Origin: Cristatella mucedo
Taxonomy: Eukaryota; Bryozoa; Phylactolaemata; Cristatellidae
DNA length: 60,000 bases
Assembly (NCBI GenBank): GCA_009760855.2
Contig: WPIO01000030.1
Span: forward strand, 2,165,001-2,225,000
Reading direction: 5' to 3'
Shown here: positions 23,452-34,967 of the stretch, piece by piece
How positions within the stretch are numbered: the stretch's first letter is position 1
Layout: each line of letters opens with the position of its first letter
Made by a program: the position numbers and the translations under genes
Notes under the pieces: generated by a model
What the model was told of the DNA's origin: nothing
The model's database searches: none
Seen by the model: only the letters and a program-made list of their open reading frames with translations

Positions 23452-23533
23452 TGCAGCTAATGTAAAGCGCCTAGAAAGAGATCGAGTTCTCTACGCGCGC
23501 TTTATCAAGTGTATTATTATTATTATTATTATA
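23452..23533 (+). mobile_element. LINE-B 3' tail only
   Basis: A very short 5'-truncated copy: AATGTAAAGCGCCTAGAAAG, then GAGATCGAGTTCTCTA, GCGCGCTTTATCAAGTG and an (ATT)n end. It matches the last ~80 bp of the LINE-B copies at 57.6 kb and 33.5 kb. Confidence 0.85.
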
Positions 23534-26399
23534 CCTAAAGATAGCAGTTACATATTCGTGGTGCAGTGAAGAAGTTTATTCGACAGCGCTGGAGAGCTAC
23601 AGGCTGCTAATAGCAGCCGCGGCGTAAAATAAATCTCGTATGGCACAACATCTAGAGCACGACTCAGCGTTGCTGCTAAGGCACAACTGACTGACTGACT
23701 ATTTCACGGCTTCGGGGTTCAGCTTTTATGCAGCCTGTCCATAGATAATCGCATAACCGAATCCAGGCACTCATGATCTAGGAACCACGCAACGAGGCAC
23801 ATGCCGGCAGTCTTAATCTGGCCGCTGAAGCACGCCGCCTTTTCACCACTTACCTCGAAGGCCAACGCACAACTGACCGATGATTCCGCGAGTTGGGCTG
23901 TATATGCCGCACAACCATAGGTGATGACATAGCCGATTTCTAATCATTCTAATACCGGAGTCCCACGATACCGAATACCGCACACCTGATGCCGGAGTAC
24001 CGCCATCTAGCCAGACATAATCTATCTGATAAAGCGTGCCGGCGTTTCAGGAAGGAAAAGAATGCCGGGAGCACTGGCTGCTACGCCCTTGGCGCCGTGT
24101 CTGCGCTGCGTGAGCTCCACGCTTGGCTCGACGGGCGGTACGACTTGCCGCTGCTGAATTTCCCACCGGTTTAGAGCTACATAGCCGTCTGCTCAGAGTG
24201 GCAAATGCCGACCGTTCACTTGAGAATGAGATTAGCTTCGGCCAGAAACGTCGCCTGCACTGCGCCTGACCTGAAGATGTGCCTGCTGCGATCCGATCTT
24301 ACAGTTTCTTCGGCTTCTTCTGGACGTAGTAGTCGTGCATTTATATAAGACGACGCAAGTGTAATACCAGCTAGTCGTTTGCACGACGCGTTAAGAGAAC
24401 CGAATCTCAATCCAGGCAGTTTAAAACTCGCTGCTAGAGAAGCGATGACCAGGGATTATGGCCTGCAAGGTATGTTTTGGACAATTGCTGAGGACCCCAT
24501 GCAGTCTTCCTTTGCTGGTCTCGTAGCTTGGGACACTATGGGTGAGCATTTTTCCAGAATTACGCCTTCGATCTGAACGGTGATAAAGCGCGAACTGTTC
24601 GAGAAATTGAGTACCTAAGAGCCTAGTTTGCTGCTTGCTCTGCCAAAATTGAACTTTCAGTAAAATCTCCTGCAAAACCTCGGCGGATTGAGGGGCAGCG
24701 CCTTATCAAGCTTAAGAAAATTTCATATCAGTGTGTGTTTAACTTTAATGAATTGTGAGGGAGGTAGTGTTTAAATCAATAGCTCCGGGGGATAACACAG
24801 CAATTGAGCGTCTTATTAAATGGCTGTGTACGTTTTTTCAGACGTCATTAAACCGGGTTAAGATCCACGATATTTGAATCATAGACTAGCAGCGGTGAAA
24901 TTGAAACTTACATTTGCCGATAACCTACAATCTTATTCGAGTATGCTGAGATTACTAGGAAAAGAAAGTTAAGTGTGCCAGTTCTGGCAACAGTGGTAAT
25001 GAACATTGGGACAGTTAATCTAGAAAATGCCAAGGGTAATGAAGTGACCGATGTAGGACCTGTGCAGGACACTGTTGAAGCACCGTACGATGGCATTGGA
25101 GAGCCCAATGTGCGGCTTGGGAAGTAACAGCTTATGTATTTATACTACAGCATAGAACTGGCAGCGGAAAATGTGCAGGTTTCTGCTATCTTAGCCTTGA
25201 CTAAAGATATGAGAAATGCAATGATACTCGTTCTCCCGGTGCTAGTTAAAGCCAATGCAGAGCCTGTGACTGGTGTAACTTGCTTCTAGACTGCAACTGA
25301 CCAAACTTATCACATATATAATAGTCTGCTTCTCCGTGGCTGCTCAAGAGGCATTGCTTATCTACGACGTTGCTGGCGAAGGTATCGGTTGTTCTATTCA
25401 CGCGCTTGTGGCCAGCACTCGTTTGCCTGTCAGATTAGGAAGGACGTCAACGTGCGATGTGCGATGCGCACAAGTCGCAATGTGTGTTATATCATATGCC
25501 TAGCGATGGCTGACAAGAATTCTTTTCTATCTCGTAAAGTTCTACATTTTTACGTTTGCCCCTAATATATTCGTCAAACTAAAAATGACACCGTTTTGTC
25601 GTTGATTGCGATATTTAGCGGGCTAGTTCTAGAATAATTAGAAGCTGTAAGATGCAATTCTTCGTGCCCCGCATTTCAGCCAGCTTCATACGGCTATGAC
25701 TGTAATACGGTTGCTGAATCTGAGTTTCGGAAAAGAAAATTAATTCGATTTCCTGTTCCGATATGCAGCAACTAAAATGTTCACTGCATTTATATATAGA
25801 CTGCCCAAGGGTGTATGCACATGGAAGAGATCTCCTAGACGTTCTTTATTATACCTTTTTGACTGTCTAACTCAGTGTACGGCAGGCAGGACTATATTGG
25901 TCATACGTTGAAAGGGATGAACATGGCGATTAGCACTCTCAGTTGCTCGTGCAGGCTATAGGCACAAGGGCCTGCTTCGAGTTCCTCACGACGTAGATGT
26001 GGTGACGAAAGGCACACGGCTGTGTACGTGCGTAGTGCTAAGCCGAAAAAGTCCCACTCCAAGGGTTTGGACGATGCTGCGAATTCCACTAGCAGAATGA
26101 GCGGAGAGTTTAAGCGGTGCAGCCTAGCTGTTATGACTCACATGCGCTAAGTGCGCTCGCTGTAGGTCACCTCGCTGCGATTAAGTTGGCAGCTCCAAGA
26201 TTGAAGAAGAGAGGATAGTGTTAACTCAGGCCAAAAGGCTGGCAGACAGTCTAGGTAGGGGAAGCCGAAGGTCATACGACCAGTACCCTAATTTTCCGAC
26301 CCGACCTAGTAGCTTGCGGTTATGAGGAATAACCTCAATCCACCGCAATCCCTTCTTATTAGGCTAAAATTGACAGGACACTGGAGTTGACCGAACGGT
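23534..26399. other. No gene recognised
   Basis: Nearly 3 kb without an assignable gene. A frame at about 24917-25126 (+) stays open for some 70 codons and includes ITRKRKLSVPVLATVVMNIG, but it has no family I know. A reversed SINE/LINE tail relic lies at 24385-24470. Confidence 0.4.
24385..24470 (-). mobile_element. Tail relic of a third SINE/LINE subfamily
   Basis: GCGTTAAGAGAACCGAATCT, CAATCCAGGC and then AACTCGCTGCTAGAGAAGC. The same extended tail recurs at about 39500-39570 and partly at 50130-50200. It shares the AGAGAAC...AATCTC hairpin with SINE2 and LINE-B but continues differently. Confidence 0.5.
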
Positions 26400-27270
26400 A
26401 GATTTTCTTCCAACTGCTTTGTGTCTAGTTGTAACAGAGCGTCGCAGATTGCCGTATTTTTCCGGGCCATTGCCTTCAATTGCTATTCATTGGCAGAGGT
26501 TGAACGCAAAGAATGGGTCGAACAAATGTGCGCGAACAATGAACGTCAAGTGGAGTGATAATTGGAGCTTTGAGCACACAATTGTAAGTCAATCTGAAAC
26601 AAATTGCGTTCGAAGCCTGGCGATTGCCGTCTATTACCGGGAATTGCCCTCGATTGTGCATTCTCGATTGTCTGAAAGGATATGGCTGCAGTTTTAAAAC
26701 AGCACGATTTAATACGAAAAACATGATGGATATTCTCCTAGCATTTGTCGATCTATTTTTAATGGACCATTATAGACTAGCGTATTTTCCTGGGCCATTG
26801 CCGTGATTTCCATGCATTGCCGTCAATTGAACGCCCACGATTCGTGAAAATTATGCGGGCGCACAGTGAGATCTTACGCCTCATAAGAGTAGCAGTTTCG
26901 CGAAGGCAATCGATTTTCTACTGATTAAGATATTGGCTCCAACCTTTGCTATCAATTGCCGGGCATTTCTAACAATTTACGAACAAAGCAGCTTGAAAAT
27001 TCCATGGTTTCACTTTGGACGCGGATGAATGTTACGTGCAATTATAATTGGAGCTTCGCGCTGACAATTTCTAGTCAATTGGCTGCGGATCGGGGTATTT
27101 GCCCGGCTAATTGCTGTTGATTGCCATTCAGTGAACATGATTGTACGTGCGCGATCGGTTAAATGGATGCCATTGCACTTTAAACGCAGTTCGCTGTGAC
27201 CCGCAAAAAAACTTGATTTTGGCCCAGCCACTGTCTGCTGATTTGCGAAGGATCTAATTGGATTGCCGTA

Positions 27271-27456
27271 TAATAAATAAATAAATCCTAGCTGATTTAG
27301 CAGCCTCTTTTTGCATAGCAATAGAAGAGTCTTTACGGCTATCACCACCGCTTGCAGTGGCGATAAAGGATTGCCCACCGCAGGATTCGAACCCACGACC
27401 TCGGGACCAAGGTTATGAAAGCAACCGCCTTACCTAGTGTGCCATCACGGCTCACC
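27271..27456 (-). mobile_element. SINE1, full length, inside satellite array 2
   Basis: The complement shows GTGAGCCGTGATGGCACACT, AGGTAAGGCGG, GGTCGTGGGTTCGAATCC (intact B box), the family body and a final (ATTT)n tail. It is one of the best preserved SINE1 copies. Confidence 0.92.
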
Positions 27457-27512
27457 GTAGTTTCCCGGGCCGTTGCCGTGAGTTGCTGTGCATTGCCCGA
27501 GATTGAACTCCC

Positions 27513-27569
27513 TCATGACCTTTATGACTTTTTGGAGTTACACACGGAGATACATTACATTGCATTACA
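27513..27569 (+). mobile_element. LINE-A 3' tail only
   Basis: CCTTTATGACTTTTTGGAG, ACACACGGAGATACATTACA and the terminal ATTAC-type repeat. It is a severely 5'-truncated insertion within a satellite unit. Confidence 0.85.
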
Positions 27570-28394
27570 GAGTTAGCTGAAAGTATGTGCGCGTGCATTG
27601 AAATGTTCTGGGGTCGAAAACTTGAGCTTCGGGCAGCCAATTTGTGGTCGATTGGCACGGATTGTTATGGGTTTCTGCTTCGAGCCGAGCATTTGCTGTA
27701 GATTTCCATACATTACCCGAGATTTTACAAGCGCAATGGGTTACAATGACGTTTTTACACTCTAAGCAGTGTGGTTTTTAATATCCATTTGAAGTTGGAG
27801 CATTGAGAAACCGAGTTCAGTGCATTTTATATCTGATTGTTGTACATTGAGATATCGGCACGGGCCGTTGCAGTGCATTGCGTCAGAATGGTTGAAGCAA
27901 TTGTAGTAAAATTATGCGACTACACTATAAACAAAGATGAGAGAAACGTGCAATCACTGTTAGAGTTTAAAGTTTACGCTTTTTGGTCGCTTTTGTGGCG
28001 GATGGCTGCATTTGCCCGGGCCGTCGCAATTTATCTCAGTGGATTTTGTGAGAATGGGTGAGCGGAATCGCACGCAGTTTTGTGTGTACATTTTAAATCT
28101 AGCGTAGTTTTATATTCCAACCTTTTTGGAGCTTTTTACAGCTGATTTGTGCTGGATTTGAGGCAAACTAAAGTAGATTTTGGTATAGGCCTCCGTCTTT
28201 GCAGCTCATTTGCATAAGTGCGCATGCGAACAATGACATGAAATTTGGTGGATAGATAAAATTGAAGATGTGCTACAATATCAACACAGAATGTGTGCCT
28301 GGCAGCACCAATGTCCTGCCAGTTTTAGCCTAATTAGAGTGGATTGCGGTGAATTGTGGTAATTCGTCAAAACCGTAGCTAGCCGATGCATGCA

Positions 28395-28484
28395 GCAGGC
28401 GATCCTTCATCGCCAATGCAAGAGGTGGTAAAAGCTACAGAGGCTCTTCTGTCGCTATACAAAAAGAAGCTGTTTAATCAGCTA
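28395..28484 (+). mobile_element. SINE1, 3' half
   Basis: GGCGATCCTTCATCGCC, GCAAGAGGTGGTAAAAGC, GAGGCTCTTCTGTCGCTATA and AAAAAGAAGCTGTTTAATCA match the SINE1 body. The tRNA-like head is missing. Confidence 0.82.
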
Positions 28485-29905
28485 TCCTGCTGTGCAGGGT
28501 GAGGTAGTTGACGGTTGATATTGTATATGAAAGGGAGCAATAGCTGCCTGTGCAGCGTCAGCGAGACAGCTGTTAACCCCATACACGGAAGCTTCAGCCT
28601 CCCTGTATTATGCGCACCATCCATTCTCTAATTTTGAGATAGTTTCGGGTGTCGGCTCACATAAGGTTGAAGATACAGATTTTCACCTGCTTCCAGCGTC
28701 GTGAAGAGCTTGCTATCTGAATATCCGGAAAGACAGGGGTACCGGAGGACTCATTGAAGCCCAACTCGATACTGTACACTGCCGCAGATAAAAGGAAGAC
28801 AAGGCAGCTACCGAAGCTGTGAAGGCGGCGTCTGAGAACCCTCGGTAGTCACTTGCCGTTTATTAGAGTTTGACGAGGCTGTGAGGCCGAATATTGACAC
28901 CAACCGTAGTTCATGTTCGGTTTCTTTTGTAATCCCAGCTGAGAGCGATCTTAATTTAAGGTATAAGCAGTACAAAATGCGCTTGCTAATTTCCGCTGAT
29001 CGTGGCAATGCTTGGGATTATTAGCGATTCTTAAATTGTTAGGATTAGGTAGGAAATGACAAAGTCTATTGTTTAGACGCTTTGAAAAGACCGTTTCAAG
29101 TGTTGCCTCGTCAGCTGCACTTCGGGCTCTGAGGTAGTGAGCCGTATGCTGTTGCTGGTGCTGTACGAACATGGCATTCGTTTGCCGTAGAATAGGCTTT
29201 TCTCAGGCTCTCTGCGACAGTCGGCTTACGTACGGGTATCGGTGCAGCTTCACTGATTCGTTAGCCGTGCTTGCAGTTTCTAACTTCACCGGTATCAGCC
29301 ACGCGTCTGAAAGGCTGGCACCCATCGCGTGCACTGCGTTTGCGGCGAATGGCTCTATATCTGGAGCAGCTACAGCGCGTTTTTAACAGTGGTGAAGCAG
29401 GCCATAAATTGGTCGATCCCCTTATAAAGGTCGTCTTTGGCAGGAACATCTCTGTTAGCCTTTGCGGCATCGTCTTCAGCCTACTCAAACGCTACGCATG
29501 CAAAACTCGATGGCTCCTGGACCAGGGATGGGCAGCAAAATGGCGACCGTCGTCGCTTGTCTTCGCGGTCAGCCTAAGACCCGGGCGTATGGAGCTGGCG
29601 GTGGTCTCGACACAAGGGCCGCTTTTGACTAGTGCGAGAGCCTAGTGAGAATGGACGAGGCGGTCGAATGCAGTCTCTGGCATTCATGCTGCAAAGTTGG
29701 CCGTATGATTCCACGATGTGCAAGTCAGGCTGTTGAGCTATTCGGCAGACTCCTCGAGCTGCATCCTCGAGCGCCTCGCGCACGAGCTCGCTCCGCCTGT
29801 GTTCTGTCTTAAAGCAGTTCCATTGCAAACCCTGGATCTTTTAGAGGGAGTGGGATAACATTAAAGCTCTAGTGAAGCTTGCAACGACGGTCGTTGCTCG
29901 CAGGA
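28485..29905. other. No gene recognised
   Basis: The longest frame (29271-29645, +) has no domain I know and no splice support. The rest is unassigned. Confidence 0.4.
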
Positions 29906-30552
29906 AAGAAAAGAGCTTGGATGGCTGCCGGTTAATGAACGGATACAGAGCCAAGTTCGTACACTGACCCATAAGGCCAGCCGCGGCGTGGCCCCGTCGC
30001 ACCTAGTTGAACTGCTGGGCCAGTTTCAGCCTCGTCGCACCCTCAGGTCCTGCATGAACGATAAATTAGCTGTTCCATTCCTCCGCTTAACGATCTTTGG
30101 CGACTGAAGCTTTAGCTCTGCAGGCCCGAGACTATGGAACTCACTTCCACAATTCTTACGCAACGACAACTACTCTCCTACTGCCATCTGTGGCACACCC
30201 TTTCCAGCGGTCCTAAATTGCTATTTTCATGCTTGTCTGTAACTCAGCTGCTCTCCTGACTTAGCTATGCTTCCCACTATCTTTTTTTTGGCGTCAGATG
30301 AAGTCTGCTGGCTACCGAATGCTTACCCAAAGCAGCTTAAGCTGTGGGTACGCTATACAAAGGTTTGGTCCAGCGATTAAGGTGCTCGCTCCGACAAAGG
30401 TCTGACTGAGGTCGTGGGCTCGAGCCCCGAGGCATATGTGAAGAGCCTGAATAGAGATGAAGTTCTCTTGGGGCGCTATACAAACGAATTATTATCCTGC
30501 ATAACAACCACACAGTCTTTGTGGCTTCGTGGAGTTACAGACGGAGATATCC
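29906..30552 (+). mobile_element. LINE-A copy 4, split by SINE2
   Basis: The 3' coding region of LINE-A starts at AAAGAAAAGAGCTTGGATGG with the CTGCCGGTTAATGAACGGAT block. It continues through the GACTGAAGCTTTAGCTCTGC and CCACAATTCTTACGCAACGA signatures to CGCTATACAAA at 30361. A SINE2 follows. The 3' UTR resumes with CCTGCATAACAACCACAC and the GTGGAGTTACAGACGGAGAT end. Frameshifts and stops interrupt the frame. Confidence 0.85.
30362..30495 (+). mobile_element. SINE2 nested in LINE-A
   Basis: GGTTTGGTCCAGCGATTAAGG (A-box region) and GGTCGTGGGCTCGAGCCCC (B box), then GAGCCTGAATAGAGATGAAG, TTCTCTTGGGGCGCTATAC and AAACGAATTATTAT. CGCTATACAAA occurs both at 30351-30361, just before the element, and at 30474-30484 in its tail. 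Confidence 0.9.
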
Positions 30553-31779
30553 TGGTAGTTCAAGTAATTGAAGAGCAACCTGTGGAAAAAGGGTGAACAA
30601 AGACACCGCAAGGGAAATTAGCGATACTGGTTACTTATTTCCAAATGTATAATTAGTTGGAGGACTGACGTTGGACGGACAGACGGAAGGCTCTCGGACT
30701 GTTTTAACTACCGCCAACTTGATAATGGAAAAATCTGTCTGACGACTGTCGCTATCTCAACAAACAGTTCATGCGCACCTTCGGCTCTAAATGCCCATGC
30801 TGAGCTTTGCGGAGGAAGTTGGGCTTCAGCCTTAATAGATGCGACTCAATTGCCCCACCGCGATTGTGTGCTAGAGCAACAGAACGCGACGCGACAGAAA
30901 GTCCTTTAGCTGCTACAGTGGTTGGTGACCATTAGTAGTGCTGTTTAATAGCCTACGGAGCTGACCCAGATAGCTTAGTTTCTCGGAATTCGTTAGCAGG
31001 AGGGTTCTAAGAACAGCTGACCATCTCCGAAAGACCTTACTCATTGAAAGAGCGCTGAAATGGGGCCGCAAGAGAAGTGTATTTTTGGCATTCCTCTAGG
31101 TCTAGTGGACGCCTAGCGACAGACGGAGAAGGTGCGCGTCAAAGGTTCGCTGCCCGAAAAGCCTCGGTAGATTGTCCACCGTGAGAGTATTTCAGCTCGT
31201 TTTAAAATATTTTAACATCTTCTGTAGGCAGACTCCGACTTGGAACGCCTATGGAGCGTTGGCCACCAAGTCTGGTAGGATCTCGATGCGCGCATCGACG
31301 AAGCAGTAGGCCAGGAGTCCACAGAGGACCGGCACCGCAGCGGGCCGCTCGCAGGGCCGGAAGCTGTGCTCGCGAGGCTTTCGGTCCATTAAACTCGCGC
31401 GGCCCCTTCTGAAACAATTCGGAAACCTCCTTCCGATGAAGGACCGAGAACCTGCGAGGCTAGGCCGCGAAGTGCCCGGCGATTTGTTTCTAGACCTTCT
31501 GAAAGGTATCATTACGCATTTCGGAAGAGCTCGAACTCCGCCGCACCCAATGTAAGGCGCCCGTCTAAGACTGGGAATGCACGTAAGTTTTTACCGAGCC
31601 CCAAGCCGGAGAGCTGTCTAAACGGAATGGCTTATTAGGCGCCACTGGAAGACGCGGCTGCCTCTTAAAAAACGACAGCAGCCCCTCATGAAACCGAACC
31701 GGAACGTGCGCCAGTCAGGCAGCCTTTCTTCAGGCCCGTTTAAAAAGAACGCTCGATCCCTTTGGAGAATTCACATTGG
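30553..31779. other. No gene recognised
   Basis: Two overlapping minus-strand ORFs near 31.2-31.5 kb have no domain. Nothing else was seen. Confidence 0.4.
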
Positions 31780-31962
31780 GTGAGCCGTGATGGCACACTA
31801 AGTAAGGCGGTTGCTTTCACGACCTTGGTTCCGAGTTCGTGGGTTTGATTCCTGCGGTGGGCGATTTTGTATCGCCACTGCAAACGGTGGTGATGTCCGT
31901 ACAGGCTCTTCTATCGCTATAAAAAAAGAGGCTGCTTCATAAGCTCGGATTTATTTACTTAT
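31780..31962 (+). mobile_element. SINE1, full length
   Basis: GTGAGCCGTGATGGCACACT with the A-box region, then the B-box region GTTCGTGGGTTTGATTCC, the body (GCAAACGGTGGTGATG, GGCTCTTCTATCGCTATA) and an ATTT-type tail. The B box has one extra T. Confidence 0.92.
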
Positions 31963-32464
31963 GGGGTCAGCGCTTGGAAGGTGCACCGCACGACGAGTCT
32001 CTATTCCTGACCACTCTCTAAGCATCGCAGCTCTTCCTTGGAAGATCCATACCCACCTACGTGGAGGCACTTTTGGTATTTCAGGGGTAGAATGATGAGA
32101 GTACGTTCGTCATATGGTGTGGCCCTAAAAGGGTTTGCAGTTTTTTTTTGGTCGGACCAGTCCCTTAAGGCAGCATTTTGGGAGTGAGGTGGGTGCTTTG
32201 GCCACCCAGCTCTTCCATTCGACCTTGTCATATTTCCCTGAGGTCATGCAATTATGTTCTGATAATTTTAAAGACTGCATTTTTTCATACAAGCCTTTGT
32301 CGCGTTAAGCTGACTCATTGTATAATATTGAAGTGGCTTCATGCACGATAAGCCAGATTATGTCATGAGAGAACTCACTCTCTTTCTTGGAACTTTTGCA
32401 CATGCTGTACAGGAAGCAGGATCGTATGGTTAGTAATCGCATCCGCATCCATTATGAAAAGCAG
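31963..32464. other. No gene recognised
   Basis: Spacer between SINE1 and a reversed LINE-B. The minus ORF 32001-32231 has no recognisable content. Confidence 0.4.
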
Positions 32465-33455
32465 TTGATACGATGTCTAGCCTGGTGTGGGTAATGTGCC
32501 CTAAAGGTAGGTTGGAGACACAGACTGAAGAGATCTAAAAGTGAGTGACGGAGCTCGAACTCGATACTGCTGCTTGATTGGATTCCAGTACAGTTTGGCA
32601 GAAGTGGTGCCACGTGGCAATTGGGATGCTTACGATAGACAAGCCAAGCTGCAGACTTGTGCACCAACCGTAAGCGTAATTTACCGTAATTTAGCGTAAC
32701 CGTAATTTACCGGCGTGCGCCTGATGGCACACGCCGGTAAATCAGTAAGCAGTGAGTTGGAGAAATCGAAATGGGATGCTGCAAATGCACGGACCAATTT
32801 CGATGTAGTATTCTTTTCTAAGCAAGCCCACATTTTAGCAACGGTATGCAGCTGAAAATAGGCAGACTTCACTGTGGAGCTGATGTCATCCTCTATTGAA
32901 AGGTCACTTTGGAACAGAGAGAGTCTTGATTTCGTGCAGATGCAGCAGGCGATATACTGGCAGAGCCGATTTTGAGTTGCTAATCTTTCAAATTTCTGAA
33001 TTGCAATTGGTTTGCCCTTAGGTAGTAATTTAGATTGGCCGTCATTTAATTTGAGAACGTTTGCTACCATCCGGGGATGTCAAAAAACCATTCAGCAAGG
33101 GTGTGTAGATAATTCGACGTACTGAAGGGTTTGGAGGGATCAAAGCAAGGGTACAATTGAGTGTCATCTGCATTGAAGTGAAAGCCTAGATTTTGCTTGG
33201 CGAGCACACCGACAAGACTTAACTAGTATACGAGAGTATAAACTTTGAAGAGAAGCGGACCAAGCACAGAGCCCTGAGGTACCGCATACTGCAGTGATTC
33301 CTCGGATGATCTTTGTCCGTTCACATCAATACTCAGGGAGTCTCAGACTAAGATAGACTTAAACCATCGTAGTGCAGTACTACTGATGCCCAGGCGAGAT
33401 GAGAGGCACTCGAGAACGACTTGGCGATCGATGGTATTGAACGCTTCCGAAAGAT
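32465..33455 (-). mobile_element. LINE-B copy with part of the RT domain, reverse
   Basis: On the minus strand from 33455 down, the RT reads AFNTIDRQVVLECLSSRLG and STALRWFKS, then PQGSVLGPLLFKVYTL, an FHFNADDTQL block and LKLNDGQSKLL. The post-RT part follows, including FDFSNSLLTDLPACAIRR. These are the RT blocks of CR1/L2-like LINEs. Stops and frame changes are frequent, the Y of the YADD box is replaced, and a local inverted duplication at 32707-32740 disrupts the coding sequence. The 3' UTR is missing at the left end. Confidence 0.88.
32707..32740. repeat. Short perfect-arm palindrome inside LINE-B
   Basis: Two 15-base arms with one mismatch around a 4-base loop: TTACCGGCGTGCGCC, TGAT, GGCACACGCCGGTAA. 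The right arm is ordinary LINE-B sequence and the left arm is extra. Next to it (32669-32708) lie four copies of a CGTAATTTA-like unit. Confidence 0.88.
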
Positions 33456-33658
33456 AATAACAATAATGCACTTGATAAAGTGCCCTAAGAGAATTAAATC
33501 TCTTTCTAGGTGCTTTACATTTTCAGCAAAGGGAAATGCAATTGAATGGTGAGTCATATCATGCTTGATAAACAACATGAATAACATGGTTAAGGGTGAC
33601 ATGCACAGGGTCAGCATGCAAATGTGGTTAGTGGCAGCATGCACAGTGTCAGCACGGA
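33453..33658 (-). mobile_element. LINE-B 3' end, reverse
   Basis: Starting from the complement of the (ATT)n end at 33453, the element shows CACTTGATAAAGTGCCC, the AGAGAATTAAATCTCTTTCT hairpin and the 3' UTR back to ATGCACAGTGTCAGCACG. It abuts the longer LINE-B copy, so one truncated insertion landed in or beside the other. Confidence 0.88.
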
Positions 33659-34967
33659 ACCTGCTCTCAAGTTTTTTTGGCCTTGTGCTGCTTTTTTAAT
33701 TAGTGGCCTAAATACAGCCTTCGTAGATCTGGGTTCCGGCACTTAAGAGGCAATCGGGTACCGTACGAAAGTTTTTGTACTACAAGGCTGGTACTTTATG
33801 CCTGTTGCCCTCCTTCCCTGCTGAGTAGACTTCTCTAGGCTACCCTTCTGACTCGACGACGCTTAACAAGAAGCCGTAAAACCCGCATGTTTCTTACAGC
33901 ATTTCGCTCCGTATGCTAGAGGTTCTTACAGCATTTTTTAACGCTATCACTAACTAATCATCTTGAAGTGCTTCCTTTGCATCCCACTTAAAGTACTATC
34001 GATTGAAATTTACATGGCTTCCGGTGTGTGACATACCTGTTGGCATGTCTTGGCTCATCCAATTGTAGAATTACATGTTACTGTTTTTAGCCAGTAACAC
34101 AAATTTGAGGCACTATTAAGGATACAGTTTACAAGAAGCTAAAACCGAGCCTGTTCATCCCATGATTTGCTGGGTCCGAGTACACTTTACTTCGTTTGCT
34201 TATGTGTGTTGAAACTGGGCATGCAATTATTAACCAGTTGACATGCTTGCCTTGCAGCAGACGTAGAGTGCCTCAAAAGAGATATAGTTCTGTTAAAACA
34301 CTAGGAAAATGTCCTACTCTTATTTTTGTAACTGCTGAATTGCATTGAAGATGAAAGAGTAATAGTATGGCTTCTTAGTTCCGTTGAGTGGCTAACCATG
34401 GGCTGATAAGGTATTTAGCTGACGATCTGGGTTAAGCGTGCTTCACAATTTGACTGCCATTTTCTAATTAACGTGCACACCGAATTAATGGAAATAAGGC
34501 GGGAACACTCAACGAGCAGCGACGTTTTATATATTATTTTAGACCCATTCACGGTATGAGGCCCCAATTTACCCTTTCAAACAAAAATATATGCCAGCAG
34601 AGATGGCAGCTGTGTGCATGTGGTGATGATCTTCCAGCGAAATAAGCTGCGTAACTCAAAACATGGTTTTCTTTTCATATGTACAGTATCTGGTTATCGC
34701 TTTCAGATACAAAAAAACTACTTCCTTAGACCAGAGGTATTCTTAACGGCTAAGAGCAATAACCACCTAGAATAAGTTTAAAGATCGCAAGAGCGAAATC
34801 GCCTCCCCCCCCCCCGTTACCGCTATATCAGCTCTCAGCCCGACTGTAAACGGCCTTCGCTAGTTCGAATTTTAAATGGTGTTTTCTTGATCAGCTAGGC
34901 GTGAGTTTCTTCAGTTTACCACTGCAATTCATCGTTGCCTGGATTAGATGCAGAGGTCCTTGCAAAA
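33659..34967. other. No gene recognised
   Basis: AT-leaning sequence with a C-run of about 12 near 34805. No ORF of note. Confidence 0.45.

Larger units (their letters stand above)
26400..28080. repeat. Degenerate satellite array 2, period about 165 bp
   Basis: A landmark resembling CCGGGCCATTGCCGTGATTG with a nearby ATGCATTGCC recurs at about 26464, 26637, 26792, 26958, 27102, 27466, 27687, 27862 and 28018. After subtracting the inserted SINE1 (27271-27456) and LINE-A tail (27513-27569) the spacings are about 144-178 bp. Other unit parts also recur, such as a TTGGAGCTTTGAG- or TTGGAGCATTGAG-like segment. Units are highly diverged, so this is an old tandem array. It contains no gene. Confidence 0.7.

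Noticed and set aside
29271-29645. 124-codon ORF
   Set aside because: No motif, no repeat match and no splice support. It stays unassigned.
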